Part shown: in pieces, positions 1 through 14,593 of the stretch | Position numbering within the stretch: the stretch's first letter is position 1 | Layout: each line of letters starts with the position of its first letter | Source of the DNA: Secundilactobacillus odoratitofui DSM 19909 = JCM 15043 | GTDB lineage: Bacteria; Bacillota; Bacilli; Lactobacillales; Lactobacillaceae | Direction of reading: 5' to 3' | DNA: 64,000 nucleotides | Assembly: GCF_001434895.1 (NCBI RefSeq) | Contig: NZ_AZEE01000010.1 | Location: 59,735 to 123,734, forward strand | The notes under the pieces: generated by a model | The model's input: only the letters and a program-made list of their open reading frames with translations | Told to the model about the DNA's origin: nothing | Database searches by the model: none | Translations under genes and position numbers: made by a program

Positions 1-153
1 TTCTTCAGCAACCTTGAGCCCCAGCAATTTGAAAAAGCCTTAGTGGGAACGCCCCATCAAAAATCGGCCGTCACCACGGTGCTTCAGCAGCAATTACAGC
101 AAGCACCAATTGTTGGCATGACAGCTGAATCATTAGCCGAACTATTATTTTAA
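1..153 (+). CDS. C-terminal fragment of unidentified protein
   Basis: Frame 1 is open from the window edge to a TAA at 151-153, giving the last 50 residues of a protein that begins outside the window. The tail is Gln-rich (LQQQLQQ) and ends in a helical stretch finishing ESLAELLF. I do not recognise the family. The gene converges on atpC, with two terminator-like hairpins between them, which fits a real gene end. No start, domain or catalytic motif is visible. Confidence 0.6.
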   Translation, partial: FFSNLEPQQFEKALVGTPHQKSAVTTVLQQQLQQAPIVGMTAESLAELLF

Positions 154-310
154 TATGATTGTGGAATATTTTCCAACCCAAATAGCATGTCAATTATCCA
201 CAAATCACCAAGAATAATGCCATGCGTCAATTCGCTAAAACGGTGAATTTAAACGACTTTGCTAGTTTGAACCATAAAATTTAATTTATGTAAATGATAA
301 ATATTACAAT

Positions 311-350
311 AAAAATCACGATCCTTATAATACTGGATCGTGATTTTTTT
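311..350. terminator. Bidirectional intrinsic terminator
   Basis: A 14-bp perfect stem (AAAAATCACGATCC / GGATCGTGATTTTT) with a 10-base loop, flanked by A and T runs on both sides. It lies between the + strand gene fragment and the - strand atp operon and can serve either direction. Confidence 0.8.
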
Positions 351-403
351 AAACGCTCTGATCACTTAAGAACAATTCACCGGTTTGGACGCTTCAATCA
401 ACA

Positions 404-435
404 AAAAAACGCATCACCCAACTGGATGATGCGTT
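404..435 (-). terminator. Terminator of the atp operon
   Basis: On the - strand an AAAACGCATCA / TGATGCGTTTT stem is followed by a run of seven T, 12 bases after the atpC stop. A standard Rho-independent end for the ATP synthase transcript. Confidence 0.85.
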
Positions 436-446
436 TTGCTAGTCGT

Positions 447-875
447 TTATTTACCAGCAACGTTAATTCGATTAATCGCCCGACGAAGTGCAACTTCCGC
501 ACGGAGTCGTTCATCTTTATCATGGGCCTCTTCCGCCTTTTTGATTCGAGCTTCTGCCCGTTTCTTGGCGTTTTGTGCCCGATCAACGTCGATGTCACCT
601 TGACATTCTGCTGAATCAGCAACAATTGTCGCTGTGTTTTCAGAGAATTCAACAAAACCACCGTTAACGGCAATTTTGTCCTCTTGGTTACCATCAACAA
701 GTTGAACGCGTGCTTCGTCAACTGCTAATGAGGCAATCACAGGAACGTGGTTCGCCATGATACCAAGTTCACCAAGTTGGGTCTTAACGACCAACATCTT
801 GACTTGCTCGTGATCATAAACGTTACCATCGGGGGTTACGATACTAACGGTTAAAACTGATTGTGCATCAGCCAA
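447..875 (-). CDS. atpC: ATP synthase F1 epsilon subunit
   Basis: Epsilon subunit of the F1 head, part of the rotating central stalk that couples proton flow to ATP turnover and can inhibit ATPase activity. The 142 residues match the family length. The N-terminal beta-sandwich begins LTVSIVTPDGNVYD and includes the typical GELGIMANHVPVI segment near residues 35-47; the C-terminal part is a charged helical hairpin rich in Ala, Arg, Lys and Glu (about 95-135). It is the last gene of the atp operon, 13 bases after atpD, and is followed by a terminator. In lactic acid bacteria this enzyme mostly runs as a proton-exporting ATPase for pH homeostasis (family knowledge). Confidence 0.96.
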   Translation of the reverse strand: MADAQSVLTVSIVTPDGNVYDHEQVKMLVVKTQLGELGIMANHVPVIASLAVDEARVQLVDGNQEDKIAVNGGFVEFSENTATIVADSAECQGDIDVDRAQNAKKRAEARIKKAEEAHDKDERLRAEVALRRAINRINVAGK

Positions 876-888
876 TTAGAACCCCTCC

Positions 889-2307
<1,419 letters not shown>

Positions 2308-2323
2308 TTAATTCCTCCCGTCA

Positions 2324-3217
2324 TTAGTTATTTAATGCCTCTTGCCCACCAGTAATTTCAGTAATTTCAGTCGTAATTGCTGCTTGGCGAGCACGATTAT
2401 ATCGCAATTCAAGATTTGCAATTAAGTCGGTTGCGTTATCCGAAGCTGACTTCATTGCGTTTGAACTTGATGCGTGTTCCGATGTCTTCGCATCCAAGAT
2501 CGCCCCGTAAACGAGGGATTCAGAATACTGTGGCAAGACAACCTTCAACACTTCACCTTCAGAAGGTTCCATGTCGTAAGCTGCGGTTAACGTTGCAGCT
2601 TGTGTTTCTTCTGCAGCGTCGCCATTCAGAGTTTCACTGTCGACTGGTAACATTTTTTCGCCACGGAACCGTGAAACGATCCGGTTAACGAAGTGGTTGT
2701 AGCAGACGTAAAGTTCTGAAAAGACGCCCGTATCATACATCGAAGTAACGGTTTTGACAATTTCTCTAACTTCATTAAAAGTTGGTACATCGCTCACACC
2801 ACGATATTCGTAGGCCACGTTAGCACCGCGCTTTTTGTAAAAGTCAGCACCAGTTCCGCCGACCGCTAAAATCAAGTAATCATCGTCACCACTGTTGGCT
2901 TCGATAAATTCGTTGGTTTCGCGGATAACGTTACTGTTGTAACTGCCTACCATACCCCGGTCAGAAGTAATGACCAGGTATGCCGCTTTTTTAGACTGCG
3001 TTGATTGCGACTCGCTCGAGGAATCATCCAATAGATGAGATTTTGCCAAATGCATGACAACGGCTTTGACCTTAGCGGCGTAGTCTTGATAACCAACCGC
3101 GGCCTTTTGAATCTGATTCAACTTTGAAGATTGAACCATCTGCATGGCCGTTGTAATTTGACGTGTGTTCTTTGTTGAAGCAATCCGATGTTGGACATCA
3201 CTAATTGATTCAGCCAT
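2324..3217 (-). CDS. atpG: ATP synthase F1 gamma subunit
   Basis: Gamma subunit, the coiled-coil rotor inside the alpha3beta3 ring. The 297 residues fit the family. The N-terminal helix ([22 protein letters not shown]) and the C-terminal helix ([23 protein letters not shown], shown here in part) are the conserved paired helices of the rotor. Between them, near residues 65-78, is a Ser/Asp-rich insertion ([14 protein letters not shown]), in a region that varies between lactobacilli. Encoded between atpA (25-base gap) and atpD. Confidence 0.96.
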   Translation of the reverse strand: MAESISDVQHRIASTKNTRQITTAMQMVQSSKLNQIQKAAVGYQDYAAKVKAVVMHLAKSHLLDDSSSESQSTQSKKAAYLVITSDRGMVGSYNSNVIRETNEFIEANSGDDDYLILAVGGTGADFYKKRGANVAYEYRGVSDVPTFNEVREIVKTVTSMYDTGVFSELYVCYNHFVNRIVSRFRGEKMLPVDSETLNGDAAEETQAATLTAAYDMEPSEGEVLKVVLPQYSESLVYGAILDAKTSEHASSSNAMKSASDNATDLIANLELRYNRARQAAITTEITEITGGQEALNN

Positions 3218-3242
3218 TAGCTCTCACCATCCTTCCTCAAGT

Positions 3243-4781
<1,539 letters not shown>

Positions 4782-4795
4782 TTATAAAGATCTCG

Positions 4796-5338
4796 TTAGC
4801 CGAGTAAGGCTTGACGGACGCGGTTAATTTTAGTCTTGATTGAACCATCATAGATCGTTCCTTCAGATTTAATAATCACGCCACCGATAATATCGGCGTC
4901 AACCTTGCTTGACAATACGACTTGCTTAGCACCGACACGTTTGGCATAACCAGCCTTCAATTGATCTAACTGGCTATCGTCAAGTGCCACCGCTGAAGTG
5001 ACGTCTGCGTAAACTGTTGCATTCTTGGTATCATACAGTGCTTGGAATTGATCGATAATCTCGACCATTGCATCCATCCGACCATAGTCGTATACCATAT
5101 GAATCAAGTTATGAACAGTTCCAGTAGTTGCGTCTAACAGTGGTTTTACTAAGGCTTCCCGCTTAGCTGGCGCTAAACTATTGTCTGTTAATGCAGTGCC
5201 CAATTGTGGGTTGTCTTGGAAGACTTTGCGTAACTGTTTGAGTTCTTCGAAGCTCGCATCAAGTTGATCCTGGCTATCAAGAAGCTCGAACAGTGCTTTA
5301 GAGTAGCGCTTAGCTACCGTTACCTTATCAAGACTCAT
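4796..5338 (-). CDS. atpH: ATP synthase F1 delta subunit
   Basis: Delta subunit, which joins the peripheral stalk to the top of F1. I start it at the ATG giving [19 protein letters not shown] (180 residues), because this is the family N-terminus and a GGGGAAG Shine-Dalgarno site lies just upstream; the longer open frame would add 11 residues that overlap atpF. The conserved C-terminal block ([20 protein letters not shown], then [10 protein letters not shown]) is present. The gene starts one base after the atpF stop, suggesting translational coupling. Confidence 0.95.
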   Translation of the reverse strand: MSLDKVTVAKRYSKALFELLDSQDQLDASFEELKQLRKVFQDNPQLGTALTDNSLAPAKREALVKPLLDATTGTVHNLIHMVYDYGRMDAMVEIIDQFQALYDTKNATVYADVTSAVALDDSQLDQLKAGYAKRVGAKQVVLSSKVDADIIGGVIIKSEGTIYDGSIKTKINRVRQALLG

Positions 5339-5339
5339 G

Positions 5340-5843
5340 TTACTTCCCCAACCCTTCGATATAAGAATCAATCAATGCCTTTTGATCATCAGCGCTCAAT
5401 TCTTTTTGAATGATCTTGGAAGCAATCTCAATAGATAAGTCTGCCACATCGTTACGCACGCTTGACAAGGCATCTTGACGTTCTTGTTCAATGTCTTTCT
5501 TGGCGTTGTCCTTCAACGATTGTGCATCGGTTTGGGCTTGAGCTAAGATACCATCACGTTGTTGTTGACCTTGCTTTTTAGCTGAGTCAACGATTGATGA
5601 GGCTTCTTGACGAGAGTTAGCAAGTGCGTCTTGACGTTGTTGTGCTAGTTGGGCTGCTTCTTCACGAGATTTTTCAGCTGTATCGATATCGTTAGAAATC
5701 TTATCAGCACGATCTTGCATCATTTGGTTAATTGGCTTCCAAGCAACAATCTTGATCAACCACATTAATAGAATGAAACAAACCGCAAAGAAAATCATAT
5801 CGCCAGTTGCGAGTCCCGTAGCTACGGCTAAATGTGAAAACAT
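5340..5843 (-). CDS. atpF: ATP synthase Fo b subunit
   Basis: b subunit of the peripheral stalk. One N-terminal membrane helix (about residues 14-34, [18 protein letters not shown]) is followed by a long charged, Gln/Ala-rich coiled coil reaching to the C-terminus at residue 167. The coil dimerises and holds F1 against rotation. Located between atpE (50-base gap) and atpH (one base apart). Confidence 0.96.
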   Translation of the reverse strand: MFSHLAVATGLATGDMIFFAVCFILLMWLIKIVAWKPINQMMQDRADKISNDIDTAEKSREEAAQLAQQRQDALANSRQEASSIVDSAKKQGQQQRDGILAQAQTDAQSLKDNAKKDIEQERQDALSSVRNDVADLSIEIASKIIQKELSADDQKALIDSYIEGLGK

Positions 5844-5893
5844 CTATTGACACCTCCTTCTAGTTAAAATTGTTTTTAACGAGTTGACGGACA

Positions 5894-6876
<983 letters not shown>

Positions 6877-7014
6877 AGAGTATCACCTCTTTTCAAACCA
6901 AATTACGCAAGAATTTCAGAAAGTGCCAGTCGATTTTTTAATCAAACTAGAATCTACAAATTCACGATGCGGTGTTCGTAATGTTTATACTTCTTCATTA
7001 CAAATACAACCAAA

Positions 7015-7043
7015 ATAATACCACCGTTCGCATCAAAATACAA
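7015..7043 (-). promoter_or_regulatory. Predicted promoter of the atp operon
   Basis: On the - strand TTGTAT (-35), a 17-base spacer and TATTAT (-10). It lies between the upp terminator and atpB and would give a leader of about 130 bases. Confidence 0.5.
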
Positions 7044-7059
7044 AGCAAAATTCGTTAGC

Positions 7060-7122
7060 AAAAAAACAATTAATTCGAGATGCCAGAAAGTTATCGGACA
7101 AATTCAAATTAATTGTTTTTTT
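7060..7122 (-). terminator. Terminator after upp
   Basis: Long A/T-rich inverted repeat (AAAAAAACAATTAATT and AATTAATTGTTTTTTT) around a 31-base loop, just after the upp stop. It separates the upp and atp transcripts. Confidence 0.6.
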
Positions 7123-7138
7123 ATATGACAAAATGGAA

Positions 7139-7768
7139 TTATTTAGTCCCGAATAAACGATCACCGGCATCGCCCAATCCTGGAACGATGTAGCCATCTT
7201 CATTCAGATGATCATCTAACGCTGCCGTGTAAATGTCAATATCTGGGTGTTTCTCGCGTAAAGCCTTCACACCTTCTGGCGCTGAGACCAAGCAGACAAA
7301 CTTAATATTAGTAGCACCCCGCTTCTTCAAGGCATCAATTGCCATGATTGCTGAACCACCAGTTGCAAGCATCGGATCAACCACAAAAACTTGGCGCTGG
7401 TCAATATCAGCTGGTAACTTCACGAAATATTCGTGGGGTTCTAGGGTCTCTTCATCACGGTACATACCGATGTGACCAATTTTGGCCGCGGGAATCAACT
7501 TCATAATACCGTCGACCATCCCAATACCAGCCCGTAAGATTGGCACAATGGCCACCTTTTTACCGGCTAAAGTTTTAACCGTTGTTTTAGCGATTGGTGT
7601 TTCGATTTCAACGTCCTTTAATGGCATATCACGCGCAACGTCGTAGGCCATTAACATGGTTATTTCGTCAACGACCTCACGAAAAACCTTTGTCCCGCAG
7701 TTTTTGTTCCGAATAATTGTCAGCTTATGTTGAATCAATGGATGATCCATGACTTGAAACTTGCCCAT
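7139..7768 (-). CDS. upp: Uracil phosphoribosyltransferase
   Basis: Salvage enzyme making UMP from uracil and PRPP. The 209-residue form beginning [17 protein letters not shown] is the family N-terminus; an in-frame GTG four codons earlier is part of the Shine-Dalgarno AAAGGAGTG and is unlikely to be the start. The PRPP loop is [12 protein letters not shown] near residue 130, and the uracil-binding end reads [17 protein letters not shown]. It lies downstream of glyA, the usual arrangement in lactobacilli, but a terminator between them implies its own promoter. Confidence 0.97.
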   Translation of the reverse strand: MGKFQVMDHPLIQHKLTIIRNKNCGTKVFREVVDEITMLMAYDVARDMPLKDVEIETPIAKTTVKTLAGKKVAIVPILRAGIGMVDGIMKLIPAAKIGHIGMYRDEETLEPHEYFVKLPADIDQRQVFVVDPMLATGGSAIMAIDALKKRGATNIKFVCLVSAPEGVKALREKHPDIDIYTAALDDHLNEDGYIVPGLGDAGDRLFGTK

Positions 7769-7799
7769 GATGAGTGACACTCCTTTGATATTTCTTTCA

Positions 7800-7805
7800 A
7801 TTGTA
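7800..7805 (-). promoter_or_regulatory. Extended -10 candidate for upp
   Basis: The - strand reads TGGTACAAT, an extended -10 element 31 bases before the upp start. No convincing -35 box is visible. Confidence 0.35.
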
Positions 7806-7892
7806 CCATGCTCAGTGCCTCATATGCGGGTTATCGTTAAAAAAATCTGGTTATTATCGTGTCGTTAACATTGGTCTAGCGCAATTCCATTC

Positions 7893-7928
7893 AAAAAAGC
7901 CCCTAACCCGTGTGAGGGTCAAGGACTT
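7893..7928 (-). terminator. Terminator after glyA
   Basis: A 13-bp stem with some G-U pairs (AAGTCCTTGACCC / GGGTTAGGGGCTT on the - strand), six-base loop and T6 tail, 20 bases after the glyA stop. Confidence 0.75.
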
Positions 7929-7947
7929 TCGTGAGTTGTTTATGTGA

Positions 7948-9216
7948 TTAAGCTTCCGGAAATGAAATAGGTGCCACGTAAGCATCAATTGGGTGGGCAT
8001 CCGTTAACGCCCGAACATCTTGACGGACCTGATCAAGGACTGCTTCGTCTTCGTGATGTTTAATTGCGGTCACAATTAACTCGGCGACCTGAGTTGCATC
8101 CGCTTCCTTGAAACCACGCGTGGTAATTGCCGGTGTTCCTAAGCGAATGCCTGAAGTCTTAAACGGACTCAGTTTTTCGTTAGGAATAGCTTCTTTATTC
8201 GTGGTAATCATGACACTATCGAGTAATTCTTGGGTTTGTTTACCATTCAAATCAGTTTGACTAACATCTAAGGTCATCAAATGATTATCCGTGCCACCTG
8301 AAACGACCCGAACTTCATCAGAGGCGTTGAACACCGCTGCCATCGCCTGGGCATTTTTGATAATCTGCGCTGCGTACTGCTTGAATTCAGGTTGCAGGTC
8401 TTCTTGGAACGTAATTGCTTTGCCTGCAATAACGTGCTCTAACGGACCGCCTTGGGTACCAGGGAAAACGGCTGAATTAATCTGCTTAGCGTACTTTTCT
8501 TGTGACAAAATCAGACCGCCACGAGGGCCGCGTAAGGTTTTATGCGTGGTCGTTGTCACGACATCAGCAATGCCAATTGGACTGGGGTGCAAACCAGTGG
8601 CAACCAATCCAGCAATGTGGGCCATATCAACCATGAAGTAAGCGCCAACCTCATCAGCAATTGAACGGAAGGCTTGCCAGTCAATAATCTTACTGTAAGC
8701 AGATGCACCAGCTACGATCATCTGTGGCTTTACTTTGAGCGCTAGGTCACGGATCATATCATAGTCTAGTAACTCCGTCTCAGGGTTCAAGCCATAACTG
8801 TAAGCATTATACAGCTTGCCACTAAAGTTGACCTTCGCACCGTGCGTTAAATGACCGCCAGCATCGAGCCCCATGCCAAGAATGGTATCGCCAGGTTTCA
8901 AAAATGCAGCATAAGTTGCCTGATTAGCCTGAGAGCCTGAATGTGGTTGAACGTTCGCGTACTCAGCATGAAACAATTCCTTGGCACGTTCGATTGCAAG
9001 ATTTTCAACAATGTCGATGTATTCATTCCCACCATAGTACCGTTTTAACGGGTATCCTTCAGAGTACTTGTTGGTTAACACGGACCCTTGAGCGGCACGA
9101 ACAGCTGGTGACACAATGTTTTCAGAGGCAATTAATTCGATATTATGTTGTTGGCGATCTTGTTCTTGACTAATAGCTTGCCACAACTTCGGATCTTGTT
9201 CTTGATAATTCAACAC
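7948..9216 (-). CDS. glyA: Serine hydroxymethyltransferase
   Basis: PLP enzyme interconverting serine and glycine with tetrahydrofolate, the main source of one-carbon units. At 422 residues it is full length. N-terminal [15 protein letters not shown], substrate-binding YPLKRYYGG and the PLP-lysine motif [13 protein letters not shown] (near residue 226) are all present. The start is GTG with GGAG six bases upstream; a TTG directly after it is an alternative differing by one residue. Upstream on the same strand is the threonylcarbamoyl-AMP synthase gene, about 100 bases away. Confidence 0.97.
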   Translation of the reverse strand: MLNYQEQDPKLWQAISQEQDRQQHNIELIASENIVSPAVRAAQGSVLTNKYSEGYPLKRYYGGNEYIDIVENLAIERAKELFHAEYANVQPHSGSQANQATYAAFLKPGDTILGMGLDAGGHLTHGAKVNFSGKLYNAYSYGLNPETELLDYDMIRDLALKVKPQMIVAGASAYSKIIDWQAFRSIADEVGAYFMVDMAHIAGLVATGLHPSPIGIADVVTTTTHKTLRGPRGGLILSQEKYAKQINSAVFPGTQGGPLEHVIAGKAITFQEDLQPEFKQYAAQIIKNAQAMAAVFNASDEVRVVSGGTDNHLMTLDVSQTDLNGKQTQELLDSVMITTNKEAIPNEKLSPFKTSGIRLGTPAITTRGFKEADATQVAELIVTAIKHHEDEAVLDQVRQDVRALTDAHPIDAYVAPISFPEA

Positions 9217-9316
9217 AATCAGCTCCTTGGCATTTGATACCTAACAGTTTACCAAATTTCGGGTGAAAAGCCTAGCAATCTCCCCGTGAAACCCAAACAA
9301 TTATATATCATTTCAA

Positions 9317-10336
9317 CTATTTGTTCGTAAAATGCATGCCACCAGCGGACTTATCTAACCGGTTCATGTAAGCAGCGCCTAACCCATCGCTGGCGAATCC
9401 TTCCGTAAAGATATGTTTTACTTCTGATTCCACATCGAAATGACGCAGCCCAGCAAAGAGCAGATGGGTCGCACTTTCCAAACCGGTACCCAGTGAAAAT
9501 GCCTCCACATTGTCTGGCAAGTCTAGTTGAGTCAGTATATCGTCAGTCGCCATCACACCAACAGCTTCAGCCTGTTGTGCAGCCCATTTCATGGCTGATT
9601 CAAAATCTGCTGGCTGATCAACAATTTCAACCTGTGCACTTGGTGCATAGTGTTTATATTTCATCCCTGGCGCTTTGGGCGTTTCGTTGGCGCCAACATG
9701 ATGGTGATCCGCGCGAACGTCACCGATCACCGCTTCAAGCTGCGGTACGGTCACGGCGCCAGGTCGTAAAATGGTTGGCATATCAGTTGACATATCGATG
9801 ATTGTTGACTCGACCCCAACTTGAGTAGGACCGTCATCCACGATGCCGGCAATTTTGCCGTTTAAGTCGTGAAAAACGTGACTCGCTAACGTTGGGCTGG
9901 GCTTACCAGAGGTATTGGCAGATGGTCCAACAATTGGAATCCCAGCTGCGGCAATTAACTTCAACGTCGTCTGGTTAGCGGGCATCCGAAACGCCGCCGT
10001 ATCCAAGCCACCAGTCACTGTTTTTGACAAGGTACCCGACCGCAAAGGCAATACAATCGTTAATGAACCAGGCCAAAAATGTGCCATCAATTGTTTAACT
10101 GGTTGTGAGAGTGGTTGGGCGTATTGCTCGACCATTTCAACTGACGACACCGTAACGATCAGTGGGTTGTCACTGGGACGCCCCTTTGCTGCGTAAACGT
10201 CACTGGCAGCGTGCTCATTGGTTGCATCAGCACCTAACCCATAAACCGTTTCGGTCGGAAAAGCCACCAGTTGACCCTGCTTTAATAACTCGGCAGCAGC
10301 TTCAACTTGATCAGGCTGAAAAATTTTTGTTTCCAT
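9317..10336 (-). CDS. ywlC: L-threonylcarbamoyladenylate synthase (Sua5/YwlC type)
   Basis: First enzyme of tRNA t6A modification: makes threonylcarbamoyl-AMP from threonine, bicarbonate and ATP. The YrdC domain fills the first 200 residues, with FPTETVYGLGADA, KGRPSDNPL and PSANTSGKPSPT; a C-terminal Sua5 domain follows after the linker (APGMKYKHYAPSAQ). I start at METKIFQPDQ because AAGGAG lies nine bases upstream; the longer frame overlaps prmC. The tsaE gene of the same pathway is also in this window at 54744. Confidence 0.93.
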   Translation of the reverse strand: METKIFQPDQVEAAAELLKQGQLVAFPTETVYGLGADATNEHAASDVYAAKGRPSDNPLIVTVSSVEMVEQYAQPLSQPVKQLMAHFWPGSLTIVLPLRSGTLSKTVTGGLDTAAFRMPANQTTLKLIAAAGIPIVGPSANTSGKPSPTLASHVFHDLNGKIAGIVDDGPTQVGVESTIIDMSTDMPTILRPGAVTVPQLEAVIGDVRADHHHVGANETPKAPGMKYKHYAPSAQVEIVDQPADFESAMKWAAQQAEAVGVMATDDILTQLDLPDNVEAFSLGTGLESATHLLFAGLRHFDVESEVKHIFTEGFASDGLGAAYMNRLDKSAGGMHFTNK

Positions 10337-10362
10337 AAATAGTTTCTCCTTCTTAATTAATC

Positions 10363-11205
10363 TCACTCAAATTGAACGTGGAGCATCCGGTCGTGGCCCG
10401 CAATATCTTGACGAGATTCAACCTTAGCAGTTGGAAAGGTGGCCGTAAATAGGGCCGTTAGTGCGGCACGTTGCTTGAAACCAAACTCCAAAAAGAGGTG
10501 CTTAGGTGACAAGAAGCCAACTTTGAGCTGTGCGGCCAAACGTTCATAAATTGCCAAGCCGTCGTGATCGGCAAACAGCGCCATTTGCGGTTCACTTTTC
10601 AGCACCGCTTGGTCCATATCAACTCTTTCACTTTGCGCAATGTATGGCGGATTGCTGACAATCACGTCAATTGGTTGTCCTTTCAAGGGCGTCAGCAAAT
10701 CACCTTCAGCGAATTGTACGGCCAATGCCAATTGTGAGGCATTGGTCCTAGCAACTTCAAGGGCTGCCAGCGATAGATCGCTCAGGGTCACTTGCCAATC
10801 AGGTCGTTGGGCCTTCAGCGTCAAGCCAATTGCCCCACTGCCAGTGCCAACGTCTAAAACGTTTAGTCCAGAATCGGTACAGGTTGTCAGCACCCAGTCA
10901 ACCAGCTCTTCAGTTTCTTGTCTTGGAATCAACACGCTTGAGTTGACCACAAACTCGCGACCATAAAACGATGCCTTCCCAAGTAGATACTGGGGTGGAA
11001 CACCTTCGCCATACTGGTAAATAGCGTTTTCGTATGCGTCTTGAAGCGCGGCCGGCATTGGTTGGCGATAATTTAACAACAAATGAGTCTGATCAAGGTT
11101 ACTTAACCCTAACATCAGATACTGTGCTGCCGATTCATCTAATCCACGTGCTTGAATAAACAAAGAAGCCCATTTCAGGGCTTCAAAGTAGGTCCGCTTA
11201 GCCAT
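10363..11205 (-). CDS. prmC: Release factor glutamine methyltransferase
   Basis: Methylates the glutamine of the GGQ motif of RF1/RF2 using S-adenosylmethionine, raising termination efficiency. 280 residues: helical N-terminal domain, SAM-binding [13 protein letters not shown] near residue 115, and the catalytic NPPY motif in [13 protein letters not shown]. Its first 8 bases overlap the end of prfA, which encodes its substrate, so the two are co-translated. Confidence 0.95.
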   Translation of the reverse strand: MAKRTYFEALKWASLFIQARGLDESAAQYLMLGLSNLDQTHLLLNYRQPMPAALQDAYENAIYQYGEGVPPQYLLGKASFYGREFVVNSSVLIPRQETEELVDWVLTTCTDSGLNVLDVGTGSGAIGLTLKAQRPDWQVTLSDLSLAALEVARTNASQLALAVQFAEGDLLTPLKGQPIDVIVSNPPYIAQSERVDMDQAVLKSEPQMALFADHDGLAIYERLAAQLKVGFLSPKHLFLEFGFKQRAALTALFTATFPTAKVESRQDIAGHDRMLHVQFE

Positions 11206-12280
11206 TATTCAGTTGCTCCATCTTCTGTGTTTGATCGTACAGAATCAAGGCATCAATAATATCATCTAAGTCGCCATTCATAATTTTATCAAGCTTATTG
11301 AGCGTTAAGCCGATTCGGTGATCGGTTACTCGGTTTTGAGGGTAGTTATAGGTCCGAATTCGTTCGGAACGATCCCCAGTCCCGACGGCCGACTTCCGCT
11401 GCTCATCATACGCACTTTCTTCTTGTTCATGGTAGTAGTTGTAGACCCGCGCCCGCAAAATTTGCATCGCCTTAGCCCGGTTTTGTTGTTGTGACCGTTC
11501 ATCTTGCATTGCGACCACGATACCAGTAGGCAAGTGGGTCATCCGAACCGCTGAACTGGTTTTATTGATGTGTTGACCACCAGCACCGGATGAACGGTAA
11601 ACGTCCGTCCGAATATCCTTTGGATCAATGTCAATATCCACATCTTCGGCTTCCGGCATCACACCGACCGTTGCCGTTGAGGTATGCAATCGACCAGCCG
11701 ATTCAGTAACCGGAACCCGTTGCACTCGGTGGGCACCACTTTCATACTTCAGTTTTGAATAAACCTTATCGCCACTGATCAGCATAACGATTTCTTTGAA
11801 ACCACCCACTTCAGTTTCGTTACGGTCAACCACTTCAACTTGCCAGCCCTGCTTTTCAGCATAACGGGAATACATGTCAAATAAGTCGGCGGCAAACAAA
11901 CTGGCTTCATCGCCACCAGCGGCACCGTGAATCTCCATCACGATGTTTTTATCATCGTTTGGATCTTTAGGTAACAAGAGCACTCGAATTCGGTCTTCCA
12001 AAGCTGTTTTTTGGGGTTCAAGTTCCTTGAGCTCATCTTTAACAACGCTTGCCATTTCATCATCAAGTTTTTCACGTAACATTTCGTTGTCTTCATTGAT
12101 TTGATCCGTGATTTTTTGAAATTCACGGTAGGCTTCAACTGTATCACGCAAGTCAGCCTCTTCTTTAGATAGCGCCATAAAGCGGCGGGTATCCGCAATC
12201 ACTTCTGGATCACTGATCAGTTCGTTGAGTTCGTCATAGCGATCAACGACTGCTTGTAATCTGTCGAACATTTCGTCCAT
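11198..12280 (-). CDS. prfA: Peptide chain release factor 1
   Basis: Recognises UAA and UAG and triggers peptide release. 360 residues; the codon-recognition tripeptide is PVT (in RVPVTESAG) in place of the common PAT, and the catalytic GGQ lies in [15 protein letters not shown] near residue 236. Overlaps prmC by 8 bases and follows tdk with a 15-base gap, in the order tdk-prfA-prmC. Confidence 0.97.
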   Translation of the reverse strand: MDEMFDRLQAVVDRYDELNELISDPEVIADTRRFMALSKEEADLRDTVEAYREFQKITDQINEDNEMLREKLDDEMASVVKDELKELEPQKTALEDRIRVLLLPKDPNDDKNIVMEIHGAAGGDEASLFAADLFDMYSRYAEKQGWQVEVVDRNETEVGGFKEIVMLISGDKVYSKLKYESGAHRVQRVPVTESAGRLHTSTATVGVMPEAEDVDIDIDPKDIRTDVYRSSGAGGQHINKTSSAVRMTHLPTGIVVAMQDERSQQQNRAKAMQILRARVYNYYHEQEESAYDEQRKSAVGTGDRSERIRTYNYPQNRVTDHRIGLTLNKLDKIMNGDLDDIIDALILYDQTQKMEQLNNG

Positions 12281-12295
12281 TTAAATTCTCCTCGT

Positions 12296-12883
12296 CTAGT
12301 CCGTTCCCAGCATATTGATAGGTGGGTTGTAATAGTGTTTTCGACAAACTGGATAGTATGACTCATTGCCACCGATTTGGACCTGTTCGCCCTCATAAAC
12401 CGGTTGATTATCATGAAAACGAAGATTCATCGTAGCCTTTTTGGCACAGAACCAGCAAATAGTCTTCATCTCTTCTAGCTTGTCGGCATACAGTAACAGG
12501 TATTTTGAGCCCTCGAATAGCTCATTACGAAAATCGTTTTTCAATCCAAAAGCCATCACGGGAATCTTCAATTCATCCACGATCTGAGCCAGTTGGAAAA
12601 CGTGCTGTTTCGTTAAAAACTGAGCCTCATCGATCAACACACAGTTGGCCTTAGGATTAATCGCCTTGACCTGCTCAAAAACGTTATCCTCACTAAAAAT
12701 CGGGATTGCTTCTCGTTTTAAGCCAATTCGACTTGAAACCAAACCAACACCGTCCCGATTATCCGTACCACTGGTCATAATGATCACTGGCTTGTTTTGT
12801 TCTTCATAGTTGTGGGCCACCTTCAAAATCTCAATGGTCTTACCACTATTCATTGCACCGTACTTAAAAAATAATTGTGCCAA
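12296..12883 (-). CDS. tdk: Thymidine kinase
   Basis: Phosphorylates thymidine with ATP in the salvage pathway. 195 residues: P-loop GAMNSGKT at about 9-16, Walker [10 protein letters not shown] near 90, a structural zinc site made by WFCAKK near residue 140 and the C-terminal CRKHYY, and the lasso region between them. First gene of the tdk-prfA-prmC group. Confidence 0.96.
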   Translation of the reverse strand: MAQLFFKYGAMNSGKTIEILKVAHNYEEQNKPVIIMTSGTDNRDGVGLVSSRIGLKREAIPIFSEDNVFEQVKAINPKANCVLIDEAQFLTKQHVFQLAQIVDELKIPVMAFGLKNDFRNELFEGSKYLLLYADKLEEMKTICWFCAKKATMNLRFHDNQPVYEGEQVQIGGNESYYPVCRKHYYNPPINMLGTD

Positions 12884-13243
12884 AGGTCTCAGTCTCCACT
12901 CTTCACAAATTTCTCATCTATTATAGCGGATTTAGCGTCAAAATTCACCCTATGTCCGTCGATATTCATAATTGAAATCGCTTTTTTAGTGAATCTGCGG
13001 GGAAAACACCGCTTAAACTCAAGAAACATGGTAAAATATATGCTTAGTTAAATCGACTTAACCCGTTAATGGCGCAAAGTCAGTTGCTCACCAAGCTGAA
13101 TTGCATGGTTCATGCATCAGCTGACTTGCCTTAACTTCGGCCTAAGTGACGATTGAATTTATCATCAACTTAATAAAGTAACCAATGTGTCAATAACAAC
13201 TCAGATAAACCCGTTTATCTTGAGTTCACAAGGAGCGAAAAAC
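12884..13243 (+). promoter_or_regulatory. Divergent intergenic region and structured murT leader
   Basis: 360 bases between divergent tdk and murT. Near 13031-13041 is an A/T-rich -10-like stretch (GGTAAAATATATG). From 13077 to 13127 a possible structured leader is visible: outer arms AAGTCAG and CTGACTT enclosing a perfect TGCATG-GTT-CATGCA hairpin. At 13203-13220 a perfect AGATAAAC-CC-GTTTATCT inverted repeat lies just before the murT ribosome site AAGGAG. I do not recognise a known riboswitch class. Confidence 0.4.
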
Positions 13244-14593
13244 ATGACTTTACGAAGTAACTTTGCAGCCTTTGCCGGCAGATCTTCATACTGGTTTTTA
13301 CACACCTTTATGAAGGGTGGTAGTTCACTACCTGGCAAGATCACAACTAAGATTGATCCCGACATTTTAAAACACCTCGGTCAAAACTACGACGTGATTG
13401 TGATCACCGGGACCAATGGTAAAACCTTGACCACTGCTTTAACCGTCAGAGTTTTAAACCAAAAATACGACCACATCCTAACCAACCCAACCGGTTCAAA
13501 CATGGAGCAAGGCATTGTCACAACCTTCTTACGGGCGCCAAAGGTAAAGGGTGCCCGCCCGATTGCCGTTCTGGAAGTGGATGAAGCCAACGTGATCAAG
13601 GTAACGAAGTACATTAAACCGAAGGCCTTTGTGTTTACCAATATTTTTCGGGACCAAATGGATCGTTATGGTGAAATCTACACCACTTATCAAAAAATTC
13701 TGGATGGCGTGGCCTTAGCTCCCGAAGCGACGATTATCGCCAACGGTGATGCCCCGATTTTTCACTCAAAGCACTTACCCAACCCAATGATTTTTTATGG
13801 GTTTGCCCACGAGGCAGAACACGATATCAAAGCCAAGCCCAATACAGACGGTGTTTTGTGTCCTAACTGTCAGCATATCTTACACTATCGCTACATCACG
13901 TACAGTAACTTAGGCAAGTACTTCTGCCCTAACTGCGGCTTTGAACGACCAGAACTGGCCTACACAGTCACAAAATTAAACGAACTGACCCCTACCAGTT
14001 CCACCTTTGAAGTTGATCATAATCCAATGAAAATTGAAATTGGTGGCCTGTACAACATTTATAACGCTTTAGCCGCTTACGCGGTGGGTCGATTCTTAGA
14101 CGTAACACCGGCTCAAATTGAAACGGCGTTTAGCGAGGATAAAAAGGTGTTTGGCCGTCAAGAAGTCATCAATTTAGATGGTAAACAAGTGACATTGATT
14201 CTGGTCAAAAATCCAGTTGGCTTAAATCAAGTGCTCGACATGATTTCAACGGATAAAGCGCCCTTCTCGTTTGTGGGGTTACTTAATGCTAATTACGCTG
14301 ACGGAATCGATACCAGTTGGATCTGGGACGGCAACTTTGAACAGTTGCCTCACTTAAACGTCCCTGCTTTCATTACTGGCGGTGAACGATACAAGGATAT
14401 CACCTTCCGTTTGAAAGTTGCTGGCGTCCCAGACGACAAGCACCAAGTTGTGCCTGAACTCAAAGATGTTATTGAAAAGATTAAGACTTTACCAACCGAG
14501 CATGTTTATGTTTTGGCAACTTACACAGCTGTGTTACAATTACGGAAATTATTAGCCGATCAGGGCTATATCAAGGAGGGAATGGGCGAATGA
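13244..14593 (+). CDS. murT: Lipid II isoglutaminyl synthase, ligase subunit MurT
   Basis: Mur-ligase-like subunit that, with GatD, amidates the D-Glu of lipid II to D-isoglutamine. 449 residues from the ATG with AAGGAG eight bases upstream; a longer frame to 13187 lacks a ribosome site. ATP loop [14 protein letters not shown] near residue 55, then a four-cysteine zinc ribbon (CPNC ... CPNC, about residues 206-230) which is diagnostic of MurT, and a C-terminal DUF1727 domain. Overlaps gatD by four bases (ATGA). Confidence 0.95.
   Translation: MTLRSNFAAFAGRSSYWFLHTFMKGGSSLPGKITTKIDPDILKHLGQNYDVIVITGTNGKTLTTALTVRVLNQKYDHILTNPTGSNMEQGIVTTFLRAPKVKGARPIAVLEVDEANVIKVTKYIKPKAFVFTNIFRDQMDRYGEIYTTYQKILDGVALAPEATIIANGDAPIFHSKHLPNPMIFYGFAHEAEHDIKAKPNTDGVLCPNCQHILHYRYITYSNLGKYFCPNCGFERPELAYTVTKLNELTPTSSTFEVDHNPMKIEIGGLYNIYNALAAYAVGRFLDVTPAQIETAFSEDKKVFGRQEVINLDGKQVTLILVKNPVGLNQVLDMISTDKAPFSFVGLLNANYADGIDTSWIWDGNFEQLPHLNVPAFITGGERYKDITFRLKVAGVPDDKHQVVPELKDVIEKIKTLPTEHVYVLATYTAVLQLRKLLADQGYIKEGMGE

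Noticed and set aside
294..614. 106-codon + strand frame near the start
   Set aside because: It overlaps the atpC terminator and the atpC coding sequence in antisense, with no ribosome site.
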